A DNA stretch of 64,000 nt from Biostraticola tofi (GTDB taxonomy: Bacteria; Pseudomonadota; Gammaproteobacteria; Enterobacterales; Enterobacteriaceae). A program made the translations under genes and the position numbers. Below, in pieces: positions 8,929 to 16,685 of this stretch; position 1 is the first letter of the stretch; each line of letters begins with the position of its first letter. The DNA is taken from contig NZ_SMCR01000004.1 of assembly GCF_004343195.1 (NCBI RefSeq), forward strand, positions 124,001 through 188,000, given 5' to 3'. A model generated the notes under the pieces. It was not told where the DNA came from and did not search any database. It worked only from the letters and a program-made list of their open reading frames with translations.

Positions 8929-9551
8929 ATGCCGGTATGGTTGCAGCAGGCAGCCATCGACGTATTTTTTCCGCTGACGTGAGACCCGTGCTGATTATGG
9001 CTTTGGTCATATTAGCCATCGGATGCACCAATAAGTCATCGCCGGCACAGGGTGCCCCGGCTACCGATTATCTGCAGGGGATATCCTCTCCTGGCTGCCT
9101 GACGGCGGAATCAATAGACAACAGTATCCCGGCACCGCAGCTTTATATGTCGATGGTCAGCTGTATTAATGAGGAAAAGTATGAGCAAGCCACCTTGCTC
9201 TATTCGCTGGCGGGAACCTACTCCTGGTTTGATGCGCTGCGGGTCGGGGGTGATGAGGCGGCTAAAGCCCATTCCAGGCTGTTGTTTGAAGCGTTGCAGA
9301 AAGTCGACCGACATAGACAGCAAGCCTTCTGGTCAAAGGCCAATGCCCAGCTCAGAAATAGCCAGCGGCGCAATCTTGTCTGCCGGCAGATTGAAGCCAA
9401 AGGCATGCCGTCCTATTCTCCAGATTACCTCAATGCGTCGGTGACAAGCCAGCTCGAGGCCGATGGCCCGCTGATGGATAAGGCGACTATGTGGCATAAG
9501 GCGCGTCAGGGCTATCTGCATTGTAAAACAGATGTTCTGGTTATTCCCTGA
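8925..9551 (+). CDS. Unassigned lipoprotein at end of T3SS operon
   Basis: 208 residues. A hydrophobic segment (PVLIMALVILAIGC) ends in a lipobox with Cys at ~34, so an outer- or inner-membrane lipoprotein is predicted. A shorter start at ATG 8997 would give a compact signal, but the ATGA overlap with the upstream gene favours 8925. The mature part is about 170 residues, helical, with four further cysteines (CLTAES, SCINEE, VCRQIE, HCKTD) that could form disulphides, and a Tyr/Trp/His-rich middle (LYSLAGTYSWFDALRVG). I do not recognise a family. By position and topology it could be a pilot or accessory lipoprotein for the secretin (the role of InvH in Salmonella), but that is inference. Confidence 0.6.
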   Translation: MNAGMVAAGSHRRIFSADVRPVLIMALVILAIGCTNKSSPAQGAPATDYLQGISSPGCLTAESIDNSIPAPQLYMSMVSCINEEKYEQATLLYSLAGTYSWFDALRVGGDEAAKAHSRLLFEALQKVDRHRQQAFWSKANAQLRNSQRRNLVCRQIEAKGMPSYSPDYLNASVTSQLEADGPLMDKATMWHKARQGYLHCKTDVLVIP

Positions 9552-9609
9552 GGGCTGGTTCAGAGAAGAGACTATACTCTGCGCTCAGTAAATTATTAGG
9601 CAAGCGCTG

Positions 9610-9762
9610 ATGAACCGAGAAAAACTGTCCCTGGCAGAAAAGATGGGATATGGGATGGGCGATGCTGGCTGCAATATGGTCGGCGGCGCAGTAAAAACCC
9701 GGGATCGCCATGTCGTTAAGCCGATGCCGCGGATTACCCCTTCTTGTTCATCATCGCTTTGA
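9610..9762 (+). pseudogene. Remnant of a GPH-family sugar:cation symporter (5' end only)
   Basis: The first ~27 codons read MNREKLSLAEKMGYGMGDAG, then CNMVGGAV, matching the opening of YicJ/UidB/melibiose-type transporters (EKIGYGMGDA). The frame then turns into unrelated sequence and stops after 50 codons, running into the 3' end of yajD on the other strand. Full members are about 450-470 residues, so some 94% of the gene is gone. The homologous part ends near 9693. It lies 58 bases after the T3SS operon and may mark a deletion junction. Confidence 0.7.
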
Positions 9763-10081
9763 GATCGGCAAAGGGATTATGGGTGGCTAGCCCCATGTCT
9801 TTCTGGGCATCGTCGCCGGCGATCACTGTCGAACCGTAAGTGTCAGCCTCGGTATACTTGGAATGTTCATGATCGTGGCAGTAAAGGCACAGCATTTCCC
9901 AGTTACTGCCATCGGCGGGATTATTGCCGTGGTCATGATCAATATGATGCACGGTCAGTTCGCGCAGATTCGAATAAACGAATTCGCGGGAACAGCGTCC
10001 GCATACCCACGGAAAAAGCTTGAGCGCCTGCTCACGATAGCCGCTTTCAAGCCGGGCGTAGTTTTTGGGGATAAAAGCCAT
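9734..10081 (-). CDS. yajD: HNH nuclease family protein YajD
   Basis: 115 residues, the size of E. coli YajD. Seen: Cys-x-x-Cys (VCGRC, residues ~26-29), the HNH core LTVHHIDHDHGNN with the paired His, Asn/Asp-rich NPADGSNWEMLCLYCHDHEH with the second Cys pair, together a zinc-stabilised His-Me finger fold. C-terminus NPFADLKAMMNKKG matches the family. Biological function is not established in E. coli. It stands alone; the upstream region 10082-10273 holds its promoter and that of the divergent glycosyltransferase gene. Confidence 0.93.
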   Translation of the reverse strand: MAFIPKNYARLESGYREQALKLFPWVCGRCSREFVYSNLRELTVHHIDHDHGNNPADGSNWEMLCLYCHDHEHSKYTEADTYGSTVIAGDDAQKDMGLATHNPFADLKAMMNKKG

Positions 10082-10273
10082 CGGTTACCCGCTGAGAGTC
10101 AAAATGATTCGGTTAGTGGCCTATATTAACGCCAAAGTCAGCTCGGAACACGCGAAAAACAGCATAAACCGGTGAATGCTTTTGCTGCAACAAATACCCA
10201 TAACGGGTTTTGAGTTAACCTAGGTTTATACAGTTATTGCTAATTTACTGATATTTAGCGATAGATATCTTAA

Positions 10274-11788
10274 ATGAAAATAATACCTCAATCGTTAATT
10301 GGCTGGGTGGCAGCGTTTGCCATTCTTTGGACGTTAGCGACGACTATCCTCGATCCCACTGTTCCCTATGATGCCGTCGAAGCACTGAACTGGGCGACCA
10401 ATGCCGAATGGGGATCCCCTAAAAATCCCTGGTTGGTCGGTTGGATCATGCGTCCGGCGCTGCTGCTGCCCGGCAAATATCTGAGCCTCTATTGGTACGG
10501 CAGTCATTTCCTGGCGGTCGCCATCGGCATGGTCGGCGTCTGGCTGCTGGCCAGAAGGCTGACCGGCAGCGCTTCTATGGCCTGGCTGGCGCTGTTCTGC
10601 CTCAATCTCAGCGGCATTGTTCATATCGACATCATTCCCTACAACGATAATTATCTGCTGGTGATGCTCTGGCCATGGCTGTGGCTGTTTTTTTTGCGTG
10701 CGACCTCGCAAAGCCCGACCTGGTGGCTGGCGCTGGCGCTGACGGCGGGGCTGTCGGCTATGGCAAAATATTCATCTATGGCTTTTATCGGCATGATGTT
10801 AGTCCTTACTATCGTTATGCCGACTCTGCGTAAATGCTGGCGTCAGCCGCTGTTTTATCTCTCTATGCTGCTTTGGCTGGCGATAGTGCTGCCTAACCTC
10901 TGGTGGCTTTGGCATCATGATTTTGTGGCCTTTAGCTGGGTAGGCTCACAAATAGAAAGCGGGATTACCCTGCACGGGTTAACGGCGGCATTAACGGTAT
11001 TCTATCCGCTGCTGATACTGGCCGCGCTGCTCAAGAGCGCCGGGGGCCAATTCGGATGGCCTCAGGCCAGGGAAGCCCGGGTGGCGGTGTTGGCTTTTAT
11101 CGTGCCGGTGGTCGTCATTCTTATCGTGTTCACTCTTCATGACGGCGGGCGCATCACGGAATGGCTGCAGCCGTTCATGATGCCGGCATCGGCACTGTTG
11201 ATGGCCTGTCTGACGCGCCTGCCGCACCGACCATTGCGACGACCGATAATCATTCTGGGTGCCATTGCCGTGCTGGTATGGGCCGGCTATATAGCGGTGA
11301 TGATGGCTAATGTGCGCAATGCCGGCGAGAAGTTCGCAGGCATCAAGCCTTTCAGCCAGCAAGTGCAGCAATTGTGGCACCAGCGCTTTGAGCGCCCTTT
11401 GCGCTATGTGGGAGGAGAATATCTCTCTCAATGGCTGACGTTCTATGCCGATGACCGTCCCCAGGTGATGACCCCATGGACCGATGACCGGAAACCGAAC
11501 ATTTACAACCGGCACATCAGTCAGCGGTTGATATCCGATCACGGCGGCGTGCTGGTCGGCACACTGGGCAAAACCTGCGCTGACGCGTTTGGTTCAGAAC
11601 GCCGCTTAAGGGATTATTTGCCGGATTCCGGCACCGATTTGCCGTTAAGCCATCTTGAACGCCATCAATGGGTGTTTACCTCCACAGAAGGCGCCCCCGG
11701 TGAACCGGTATGCATCCTGCTTATTCCGCCGGCCACAGCGATGCTTGAACGCAGTAACGATGGCCATACCCCATTGCCGGCAAAGTGA
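10274..11788 (+). CDS. Membrane glycosyltransferase, GT39/PMT-like (ArnT superfamily)
   Basis: 504 residues, about ten hydrophobic segments, and a C-terminal periplasmic part (~390-504). The first periplasmic loop has the Asp/Glu-containing DPTVPYDAVEALNWATNAEWG and a downstream NPWLVGW, the pattern of lipid-linked-sugar glycosyltransferases in which an acidic residue of loop 1 is catalytic. The second loop carries HIDIIPYNDNYLL. Substrate unknown: ArnT itself would sit in an arn operon, which is not here. Only six bases separate it from the prepilin peptidase gene, so the two are probably cotranscribed. Confidence 0.75.
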   Translation: MKIIPQSLIGWVAAFAILWTLATTILDPTVPYDAVEALNWATNAEWGSPKNPWLVGWIMRPALLLPGKYLSLYWYGSHFLAVAIGMVGVWLLARRLTGSASMAWLALFCLNLSGIVHIDIIPYNDNYLLVMLWPWLWLFFLRATSQSPTWWLALALTAGLSAMAKYSSMAFIGMMLVLTIVMPTLRKCWRQPLFYLSMLLWLAIVLPNLWWLWHHDFVAFSWVGSQIESGITLHGLTAALTVFYPLLILAALLKSAGGQFGWPQAREARVAVLAFIVPVVVILIVFTLHDGGRITEWLQPFMMPASALLMACLTRLPHRPLRRPIIILGAIAVLVWAGYIAVMMANVRNAGEKFAGIKPFSQQVQQLWHQRFERPLRYVGGEYLSQWLTFYADDRPQVMTPWTDDRKPNIYNRHISQRLISDHGGVLVGTLGKTCADAFGSERRLRDYLPDSGTDLPLSHLERHQWVFTSTEGAPGEPVCILLIPPATAMLERSNDGHTPLPAK

Positions 11789-11794
11789 GCTGAC

Positions 11795-12598
11795 ATGGAC
11801 GGAGTCATCGGGCAGGCAGGCATCTGGGCCCTGCTGGCGCTGACCGGGTTATGTGCGGGCAGTGTGCTGAACATGCTGGTCTACCGCCTGCCGATAATCA
11901 TACACAGGCCAGCCGGGTCCTGCCCTATCATCAACCTCTGTTTGCCGCGATCTCATTGCCCTCATTGCCGCGCGGCTATCCGCTGGCGCGATAATGTGCC
12001 GGTCTGCAGTTGGCTGCTGCTGGCAGGACGCTGTCGGGATTGTCGCCACCGTATATCCTGTCGCTATCCCTTGACCGAGCTCGCCTGCATGGGATTGACC
12101 TGGCTGACGGCGTATAGCCTGCCGATGTCAGCATCCTGGTTTGCTATGCTGCCGTTCAGCTGGTGCCTGCTAGCGTTAGCGTTAATCGATCTGCGGCATA
12201 AGTTGCTGCCTGATGCACTCACCTATCCGCTGCTGTGGGGCGGTTTATTGTGTAATGTTACTGGCCTACAGGCCGATATCTCGCTGGCGGATGCAGTGAT
12301 CGGTGCAGCGGCGGGATATGGCTCACTGTGGCTGGTGTATCAGGCATTTCGTCTGATGACCGGCCGCCACGCACTGGGATACGGCGATATGAAACTGACC
12401 GCCGCCCTTGGCGCTTGGCTGGGATGGGCGCTGTTGCCGCAACTGGTGCTGACAGCTTCGCTGGCGGGCGTGATAACCGTTCTGTGGCTTAAGACGGTTT
12501 ACGGCAGGCCGCTGCATCGGGCACTACCCTTTGGCCCGTTTCTGGCGTTATCCGGTTGGGTTGGGGGGATCTGTCTGGCGCTGGAGAGCCAGATGTAG
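11795..12598 (+). CDS. Prepilin peptidase (type IV leader peptidase, PilD/GspO family)
   Basis: 267 residues, the size of the bifunctional peptidase/N-methylase. Seen: the zinc-type four-Cys motif of the N-terminal cytoplasmic loop (CPHCRAAI ... CRDC, residues ~50-80), the first catalytic Asp in LALIDLRHKLLPDALTYPL (~130) and the second in LGYGDMKLTAALGAWLGW (~190), the GxGD signature of aspartyl leader peptidases, with about seven membrane helices. It cleaves the leader of type IV pilins or type II pseudopilins. No pilin or secretion genes are in the window, so its substrate lies elsewhere. Confidence 0.93.
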   Translation: MDGVIGQAGIWALLALTGLCAGSVLNMLVYRLPIIIHRPAGSCPIINLCLPRSHCPHCRAAIRWRDNVPVCSWLLLAGRCRDCRHRISCRYPLTELACMGLTWLTAYSLPMSASWFAMLPFSWCLLALALIDLRHKLLPDALTYPLLWGGLLCNVTGLQADISLADAVIGAAAGYGSLWLVYQAFRLMTGRHALGYGDMKLTAALGAWLGWALLPQLVLTASLAGVITVLWLKTVYGRPLHRALPFGPFLALSGWVGGICLALESQM

Positions 12599-12788
12599 CT
12601 GATGATTGAACCGGTCGGGCGCGACAATCCCCCCTGCACCAGCAGCGCAAAGTCGAAAATGCGCGACAATAGCTAGGCCGCGGGCAGGCAGAGGTGGATC
12701 GCTGAAACTCTGTAAGCTTGACGTTATTGCCGCAGAGCAGCCGATAGGCATCGCCCTAAGTCGGCTTGCCGGTTCGCATGACACGCCG
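12599..12788. other. Gap between prepilin peptidase and copZ
   Basis: 190 bases with scattered open frames on both strands and no recognisable product. Base composition is like the coding regions, so it may be decayed coding DNA, but I cannot identify it. Confidence 0.3.
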
Positions 12789-12983
12789 TCAGCTTTTTAC
12801 GGTATAACCGGCCTGTTCGATAGCGCCGCGCACGTGATCCCGGCTGCTGCCGGTAGTGACGGTGACTTTACCTGAGACCAAATCTACCGCGACTTCCGCT
12901 GCAGCATCAATTGCTTTAATCTCGCGGGTTACCGCGGCCGCGCAATGACTGCAGGACATCCCTTCCACGTTGAATTCGATCAT
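12789..12983 (-). CDS. copZ: Copper chaperone CopZ (heavy-metal-associated domain)
   Basis: 64 residues forming one HMA domain. The metal site GMSCSHC (residues ~8-14) is followed by the usual Val/Asp-rich strand pattern and an ending like EQAGYTV. Such proteins carry Cu(I) to CopA and buffer cytoplasmic copper. It is divergent from copA and preceded by its own CueR-type promoter (13012-13042). The ATG at 12983 has a good AGGAGAT ribosome site. Confidence 0.93.
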   Translation of the reverse strand: MIEFNVEGMSCSHCAAAVTREIKAIDAAAEVAVDLVSGKVTVTTGSSRDHVRGAIEQAGYTVKS

Positions 12984-13011
12984 TTTTATCTCCTGTTATG
13001 GCTGTTGACTC

Positions 13012-13042
13012 ATCATAAGGCTTCCCATCGCTGGAAGGTCAA
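13012..13042 (-). promoter_or_regulatory. CueR-type promoter of copZ
   Basis: On the minus strand: -35 TTGACC (13042-13037), a 19-base spacer, and -10 TATGAT (13017-13012). The spacer holds the imperfect dyad TTCC...GGAAG. A 19-base spacer with a dyad is the mark of promoters activated by MerR-family proteins, and the sequence matches E. coli CueR targets. No cueR gene is in the window. Confidence 0.85.
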
Positions 13043-13087
13043 GTGCTTACTTTCCTTATCATGATCATTTTTTAAGCCAAAAAAAGC

Positions 13088-13118
13088 TTGACCTTCCTGC
13101 GGCAGGAGGGATGAGACT
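13088..13118 (+). promoter_or_regulatory. CueR-type promoter of copA
   Basis: -35 TTGACC (13088-13093), a 19-base spacer, -10 GAGACT (13113-13118). The spacer holds the dyad CCTTCCTGC / GCAGGAGGG (8 of 9 paired). The -10 aligns with TAACCT of the E. coli copA promoter but is a weak box, as expected for an activator-dependent promoter. It lies about 30 bases before the copA start. Confidence 0.82.
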
Positions 13119-13148
13119 ATAGCCAAGATAACATTCGGGAGCCTTAAA

Positions 13149-15566
13149 ATGTATAACGCCTCTTCCTCCCCAGCAGTTCCACTGCAACTGAATATCGAAG
13201 GCATGACCTGCGCCTCCTGCGTGACCCGCGTGGAAAAAGCCATCGGCAAGGTACCTGGCGTAACGCGGGTGAGTGTCAATCTGGGTACTGAAAAGGCGAC
13301 GGTAACCGGCCAGCCTCAGCTCGGCATAGCCGACATCGTTGCCGCGGTAGAAACCGCGGGCTACCGCGTGCCGGCAAGGGATATCCAACTGACTATCGGC
13401 GGCATGACCTGTGCCGCGTGCGTTAATCGGGTGGAGAAAGCGCTGGCAAAGGTACCGGGCGTCAACCGGGCCCAGGTCAACTTGGCGACCGAAACGGCAA
13501 AGGTGACCTGGTTCGGGGATGAAAGCGGTGCCGACCGTTTGATCAGAGCAGTAGAGGACGCCGGCTATCAGGCCTCTCTGGCTGATGACGCCGGCCTGAA
13601 GAATGCACGCAGTGATGAAACCCGGCGTAGTGATCGCCAGCGGCTGGCGGTGATTGCCGGCACGCTGCTTTCACTGCCGCTTATGGTGCCGATGCTGGCG
13701 GATTTTGCCGGCTTTCATCTGATGCTGCCGGGAGGGATCCAGTTCATGCTGGCCACGCCGGTACAGTTTATTCTGGGGGCGCGTTTTTACCGCTCCGGCT
13801 GGAAGGCCCTCAAAGCCCGGGCCGGCAATATGGACTTGCTGGTGGCGCTGGGTACCAGCGCGGCCTGGGGTCTGAGCGTCTATCAATGGCTGTCTGCCCG
13901 AGACATCGCGATGCCGCATCTCTACTTTGAAGCCTCGTCTGTGGTGATAACCTTGGTACTGTTGGGTAAATGGCTTGAGTCGCGAGCCAAACGACAAACT
14001 GCGGCCGCTATCCGTGCGCTGCAGGCTTTGAGGCCGGCTACAGCCCGGGTTCGGCGAAACGGCATCGATCAGGATATCGCCGCCAGTGCGGTCAATATCG
14101 GCGACACGGTGGTGGTGCGTGCCGGCGAACGTATCCCGGTGGATGGCACCATTCTGGCAGGAGACAGCCACATAGATGAATCGATGATAACCGGTGAAAG
14201 TTTGCCGGTGGCGCGCCAGCCGGGGGACAAGGTCACCGGCGGGGCGATTAATGGCGAAGGGGTGCTGCTGGTGCAAACCGACGCTATCGGCGCCGAAACG
14301 ACGCTGGCACGGATTATTCGCCTGGTCGAAAACGCCCAGGCGGAAAAAGCGCCCATTCAGCACCTGGTGGATAAGGTGAGTGCGGTATTTGTGCCGGTGG
14401 TGCTGGTGATCGCCCTGGCGACGTTGGCCGGCTGGTGGTGGTACAGCGGTGATATCGAGCACTCGCTGATTAATGCTGTTGCGGTGCTGGTGATTGCCTG
14501 CCCGTGTTCCCTGGGGTTGGCGACGCCTACCGCTATTATGGCCGGTACCGGCATCGGAGCAAAGTACGGTATTTTGATTAAAGATGCCGAAGCCCTGGAG
14601 CTGGCGCATCGGATTACTACTGTGGTGTTTGATAAAACCGGCACCCTGACCGAAGGTAAACCCAGGGTGACTCACTGGCTGCCCAATGGCATTGAACAGC
14701 AAGAACTGATTCAGTTGACCGCCTCGATACAGCGCGACAGTGAACATCCGCTCGCCGGGGCGGTGCTTGATGATGCGAAGGCCTTCAGTGTGCCGCTACT
14801 GCCGGTAAGTGGTTTCAAGACATTACCGGGACGCGGCGTGTCGGCTGTCATCGGCGATCGGATGCTGGTGCTGGGCAGCCGCAGGGTAATGGAGGATCTC
14901 AAACTGGATCGGACAGCCCTTGAGCAGGCCGCGGCTGACCTGGAACAACAGGGCAACACGGTATCCTGGCTGGCGGTAACCGGACCGGTCCCGGCGATTC
15001 TGGGGGCTATCGGTTTTGGGGACCAGATTAAACCCGGCGCGGCAATGGCGGTATCCAGGCTGGCAAGTATGGGGATAGCAAGCATTATGCTGACTGGGGA
15101 TAACCAGGGCAGCGCCAGGGCGGCGGGCGATGCCATCGGTATTGAAAATGTCATAGCCGAAGTACTGCCCGAAGACAAATCCCGCGAGGTCACGGTATTG
15201 AAACAGCAGGGCAAGGTGATCGCCATGGTGGGTGATGGCATCAATGATGCGCCGGCCCTGGCTGCCGCTGATGTGGGTATCGCCATGTCAACCGGCACCG
15301 ATGTGGCGATGCAGGCGGCGGGCATCACGTTGATGCGCGGTGATCCGACGCTGGTTGCCGACGCTATCGATATCTCAAGGCGAACCTACCATAAAATCAG
15401 GCAGAACCTGTTTTGGGCATTCATCTATAATCTGGTCGGTATCCCGCTGGCGGCGGCTGGCCTGCTGAATCCGGTGGTGGCCGGTGCGGCCATGGCTTTC
15501 AGTTCGGTCAGCGTTATCACCAATGCACTGTTGCTTAAAAGGTGGCGTCCGGCCAGTCGGGATTAA
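13149..15566 (+). CDS. copA: Cu(I)-exporting P1B-type ATPase CopA
   Basis: 805 residues. Domains in order: two N-terminal metal-binding HMA domains (GMTCASC at ~18-24 and GMTCAAC at ~85-91), eight membrane helices, the actuator motif TGES (~355), the copper-specific CPC in the sixth helix ([14 protein letters not shown], ~455), the phosphorylation motif DKTGTLTEG (~500), the HP motif (SEHPLAGA), TGDN, and the hinge [10 protein letters not shown] (~695). The YN and MxxSS residues of helices 7-8 ([29 protein letters not shown]) define the Cu(I) class. It pumps Cu(I) from cytoplasm to periplasm, where the Cus system (58162 on) can take over. Expression is from the CueR-type promoter just upstream. 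Confidence 0.97.
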   Translation: MYNASSSPAVPLQLNIEGMTCASCVTRVEKAIGKVPGVTRVSVNLGTEKATVTGQPQLGIADIVAAVETAGYRVPARDIQLTIGGMTCAACVNRVEKALAKVPGVNRAQVNLATETAKVTWFGDESGADRLIRAVEDAGYQASLADDAGLKNARSDETRRSDRQRLAVIAGTLLSLPLMVPMLADFAGFHLMLPGGIQFMLATPVQFILGARFYRSGWKALKARAGNMDLLVALGTSAAWGLSVYQWLSARDIAMPHLYFEASSVVITLVLLGKWLESRAKRQTAAAIRALQALRPATARVRRNGIDQDIAASAVNIGDTVVVRAGERIPVDGTILAGDSHIDESMITGESLPVARQPGDKVTGGAINGEGVLLVQTDAIGAETTLARIIRLVENAQAEKAPIQHLVDKVSAVFVPVVLVIALATLAGWWWYSGDIEHSLINAVAVLVIACPCSLGLATPTAIMAGTGIGAKYGILIKDAEALELAHRITTVVFDKTGTLTEGKPRVTHWLPNGIEQQELIQLTASIQRDSEHPLAGAVLDDAKAFSVPLLPVSGFKTLPGRGVSAVIGDRMLVLGSRRVMEDLKLDRTALEQAAADLEQQGNTVSWLAVTGPVPAILGAIGFGDQIKPGAAMAVSRLASMGIASIMLTGDNQGSARAAGDAIGIENVIAEVLPEDKSREVTVLKQQGKVIAMVGDGINDAPALAAADVGIAMSTGTDVAMQAAGITLMRGDPTLVADAIDISRRTYHKIRQNLFWAFIYNLVGIPLAAAGLLNPVVAGAAMAFSSVSVITNALLLKRWRPASRD

Positions 15567-15584
15567 CCCATGACAAGCGCCCAG

Positions 15585-15608
15585 GGGCCAGTCATTAATG
15601 ACTGGCCC
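15585..15608. terminator. Perfect 24-base palindrome after copA
   Basis: GGGCCAGTCATT followed directly by its exact reverse complement, 18 bases after the copA stop. As RNA it folds into a strong hairpin of about 10 paired bases closed by a TTAA loop, followed by CTT only. Probably a terminator, possibly acting on both strands; the lack of a T tract leaves doubt. Confidence 0.55.
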
Positions 15609-15660
15609 TTACCGGCAAATAGGTATCGACACGGAATGTCGATTTGAGCATATCGTGCAG

Positions 15661-15700
15661 GTGCAGGTGCAGGTGCAGGTGCAGGTGCAGGTGCAGGTGC
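15661..15700. repeat. Hexamer tandem array (GTGCAG, about seven units)
   Basis: A run of GTGCAG units without interruption. On the minus strand, in the 112-codon frame 15933-15595, it encodes a Leu-His dipeptide repeat. Copy number of such an in-frame hexamer can change by slippage without shifting the frame. It lies in a region I consider decayed. Confidence 0.85.
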
Positions 15701-16106
15701 AGGGCCACCGGATTGGAACTGTCGGGAAGCAAATAGATATGGTGCACCGGCAATGAAGGAAAACTGATATTGTTTACCACCGTCTGCACGTCCTCTCCCT
15801 CTTCGATCGTTTCAACTCCTCCTACCGCCAGGCATCTGCTCGCAGCGATGTCTGCCACCCGGGTATCAGCACTGGTGTATGCGGAACCGCCGGTGACGCT
15901 GGTTTGGGCGGCGCTGATGTTTGATGATGCCATTCACTGGACCACTTACCACTTACCACTTACCTGGCCATCGTGGTGGTCGCCGGCGGTATTTTGCTGG
16001 CGCGCAGCGGGCAGGCCGCACAGGGTGACTCCAATGACTAACAGGGCCAGGCAAAGGTTTCTCGCACTCAAGAATGAGTCACTTTCGGCTCAAACCCAAC
16101 GCGGCA

Positions 16107-16604
16107 TCAGGCTTTACGACCACTGGCCGTCTTCAGGCCGTGGGATCCGCAGCGGCCGCCGCTGACATGGCTTGCGGTTGATGCCGGCGCAGGCACGGAA
16201 GCGGCGGATACCGGTTGTTCCAGTTCCAGCAGAATGCCGCAGTCCCGCGTGGCACGCACTTCATGGCAGCGGCTCTGCAGCAGAGTCAATTCCCCTTCCA
16301 GTGTTTTGAGTTCAGACAGACGATCCTGGACATGCCTGAGATGGCTGGCAATAAGCTCATTGATGGTTTCACAACTTTGGTTGGCATCGCTTCTGGCGGC
16401 CAGCAGCGTCCGGATTTCTTCATGGGTCATATCCAGCGCCCGGCAGCGGCGGATAAACGTCAGTCGTTCCAGGTGAACATAGTCATAACGCCGATAGTTG
16501 CTCGCGGCCTCTCGGCAGGGCGCGGGAATAAGTCCTTCGCGTTCGTAATAACGGATGGTTTCGACCGGGCAGCCGGCCTGTTTTGCTAATTCGCCGATCT
16601 TCAT
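16107..16604 (-). CDS. cadR: MerR-family Cd(II)/Pb(II)/Zn(II)-responsive regulator, CadR/PbrR type
   Basis: 165 residues. The N-terminal MerR HTH is clear (MKIGELAKQAGCPVETIRYYEREGLIPAP, residues 1-29), followed by the coiled dimerisation helix. The metal ligands of the CadR/PbrR class are in place: Cys ~79 (SDANQSCETINEL), and the C-terminal loop with CHEVRATRDCGIL. The tail is longer than usual and has a His/Cys patch (SHVSGGRCGSHG) that may bind extra metal. Divergent from the zntA-like ATPase, with the operator in the 81-base gap between them. Could equally be annotated pbrR; the metal cannot be decided from sequence. Confidence 0.9.
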   Translation of the reverse strand: MKIGELAKQAGCPVETIRYYEREGLIPAPCREAASNYRRYDYVHLERLTFIRRCRALDMTHEEIRTLLAARSDANQSCETINELIASHLRHVQDRLSELKTLEGELTLLQSRCHEVRATRDCGILLELEQPVSAASVPAPASTASHVSGGRCGSHGLKTASGRKA

Positions 16605-16623
16605 GGCTCACCTCTGATATCGC

Positions 16624-16654
16624 TTGACCCTATAGTTACTACAGGCTGTTTACT
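16624..16654 (+). promoter_or_regulatory. MerR/CadR-type promoter of the zntA-like gene
   Basis: -35 TTGACC (16624-16629), 19-base spacer, -10 TTTACT (16649-16654). Inside the spacer the dyad CCTATAG-TTA-CTACAGG (16629-16645) pairs 6 of 7 positions and matches the CTATAGTaaCTACAG core of known CadR/PbrR operators. It lies between the divergent cadR and ATPase genes, as expected for the class. Confidence 0.87.
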
Positions 16655-16685
16655 GGCAGCATACGCCAAACAGGAGATATGCGCC

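Larger units (their letters stand above)
15567..16106. other. 540-base gap of probably decayed DNA between copA and cadR
   Basis: Holds the copA terminator palindrome, a hexamer tandem array (15661-15700) and a short CCACTTA heptamer array (about 15944-15964). The + strand between 15960 and 16050 has a short frame reading YLAIVVVAGGILLARSGQ, like the end of a membrane helix, then a stop. The minus frame 15595-15933 (112 codons) contains eight Leu-His pairs made by the hexamer array and ends FRVDTYLPVRASH. I cannot assign either; both look like fragments of former genes. Confidence 0.4.

Noticed and set aside
10274-11788. ArnT (polymyxin-resistance transferase)
   Set aside because: Size and topology fit the superfamily, but no arn genes flank it, and the protein is shorter in its periplasmic domain; kept as an unspecified GT39-like enzyme.
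13671-14747. 358-codon open frame on the minus strand
   Set aside because: Lies wholly within copA in the opposite direction, rich in His/Gln/Arg as expected from reading GC-rich coding DNA backwards; no family features.
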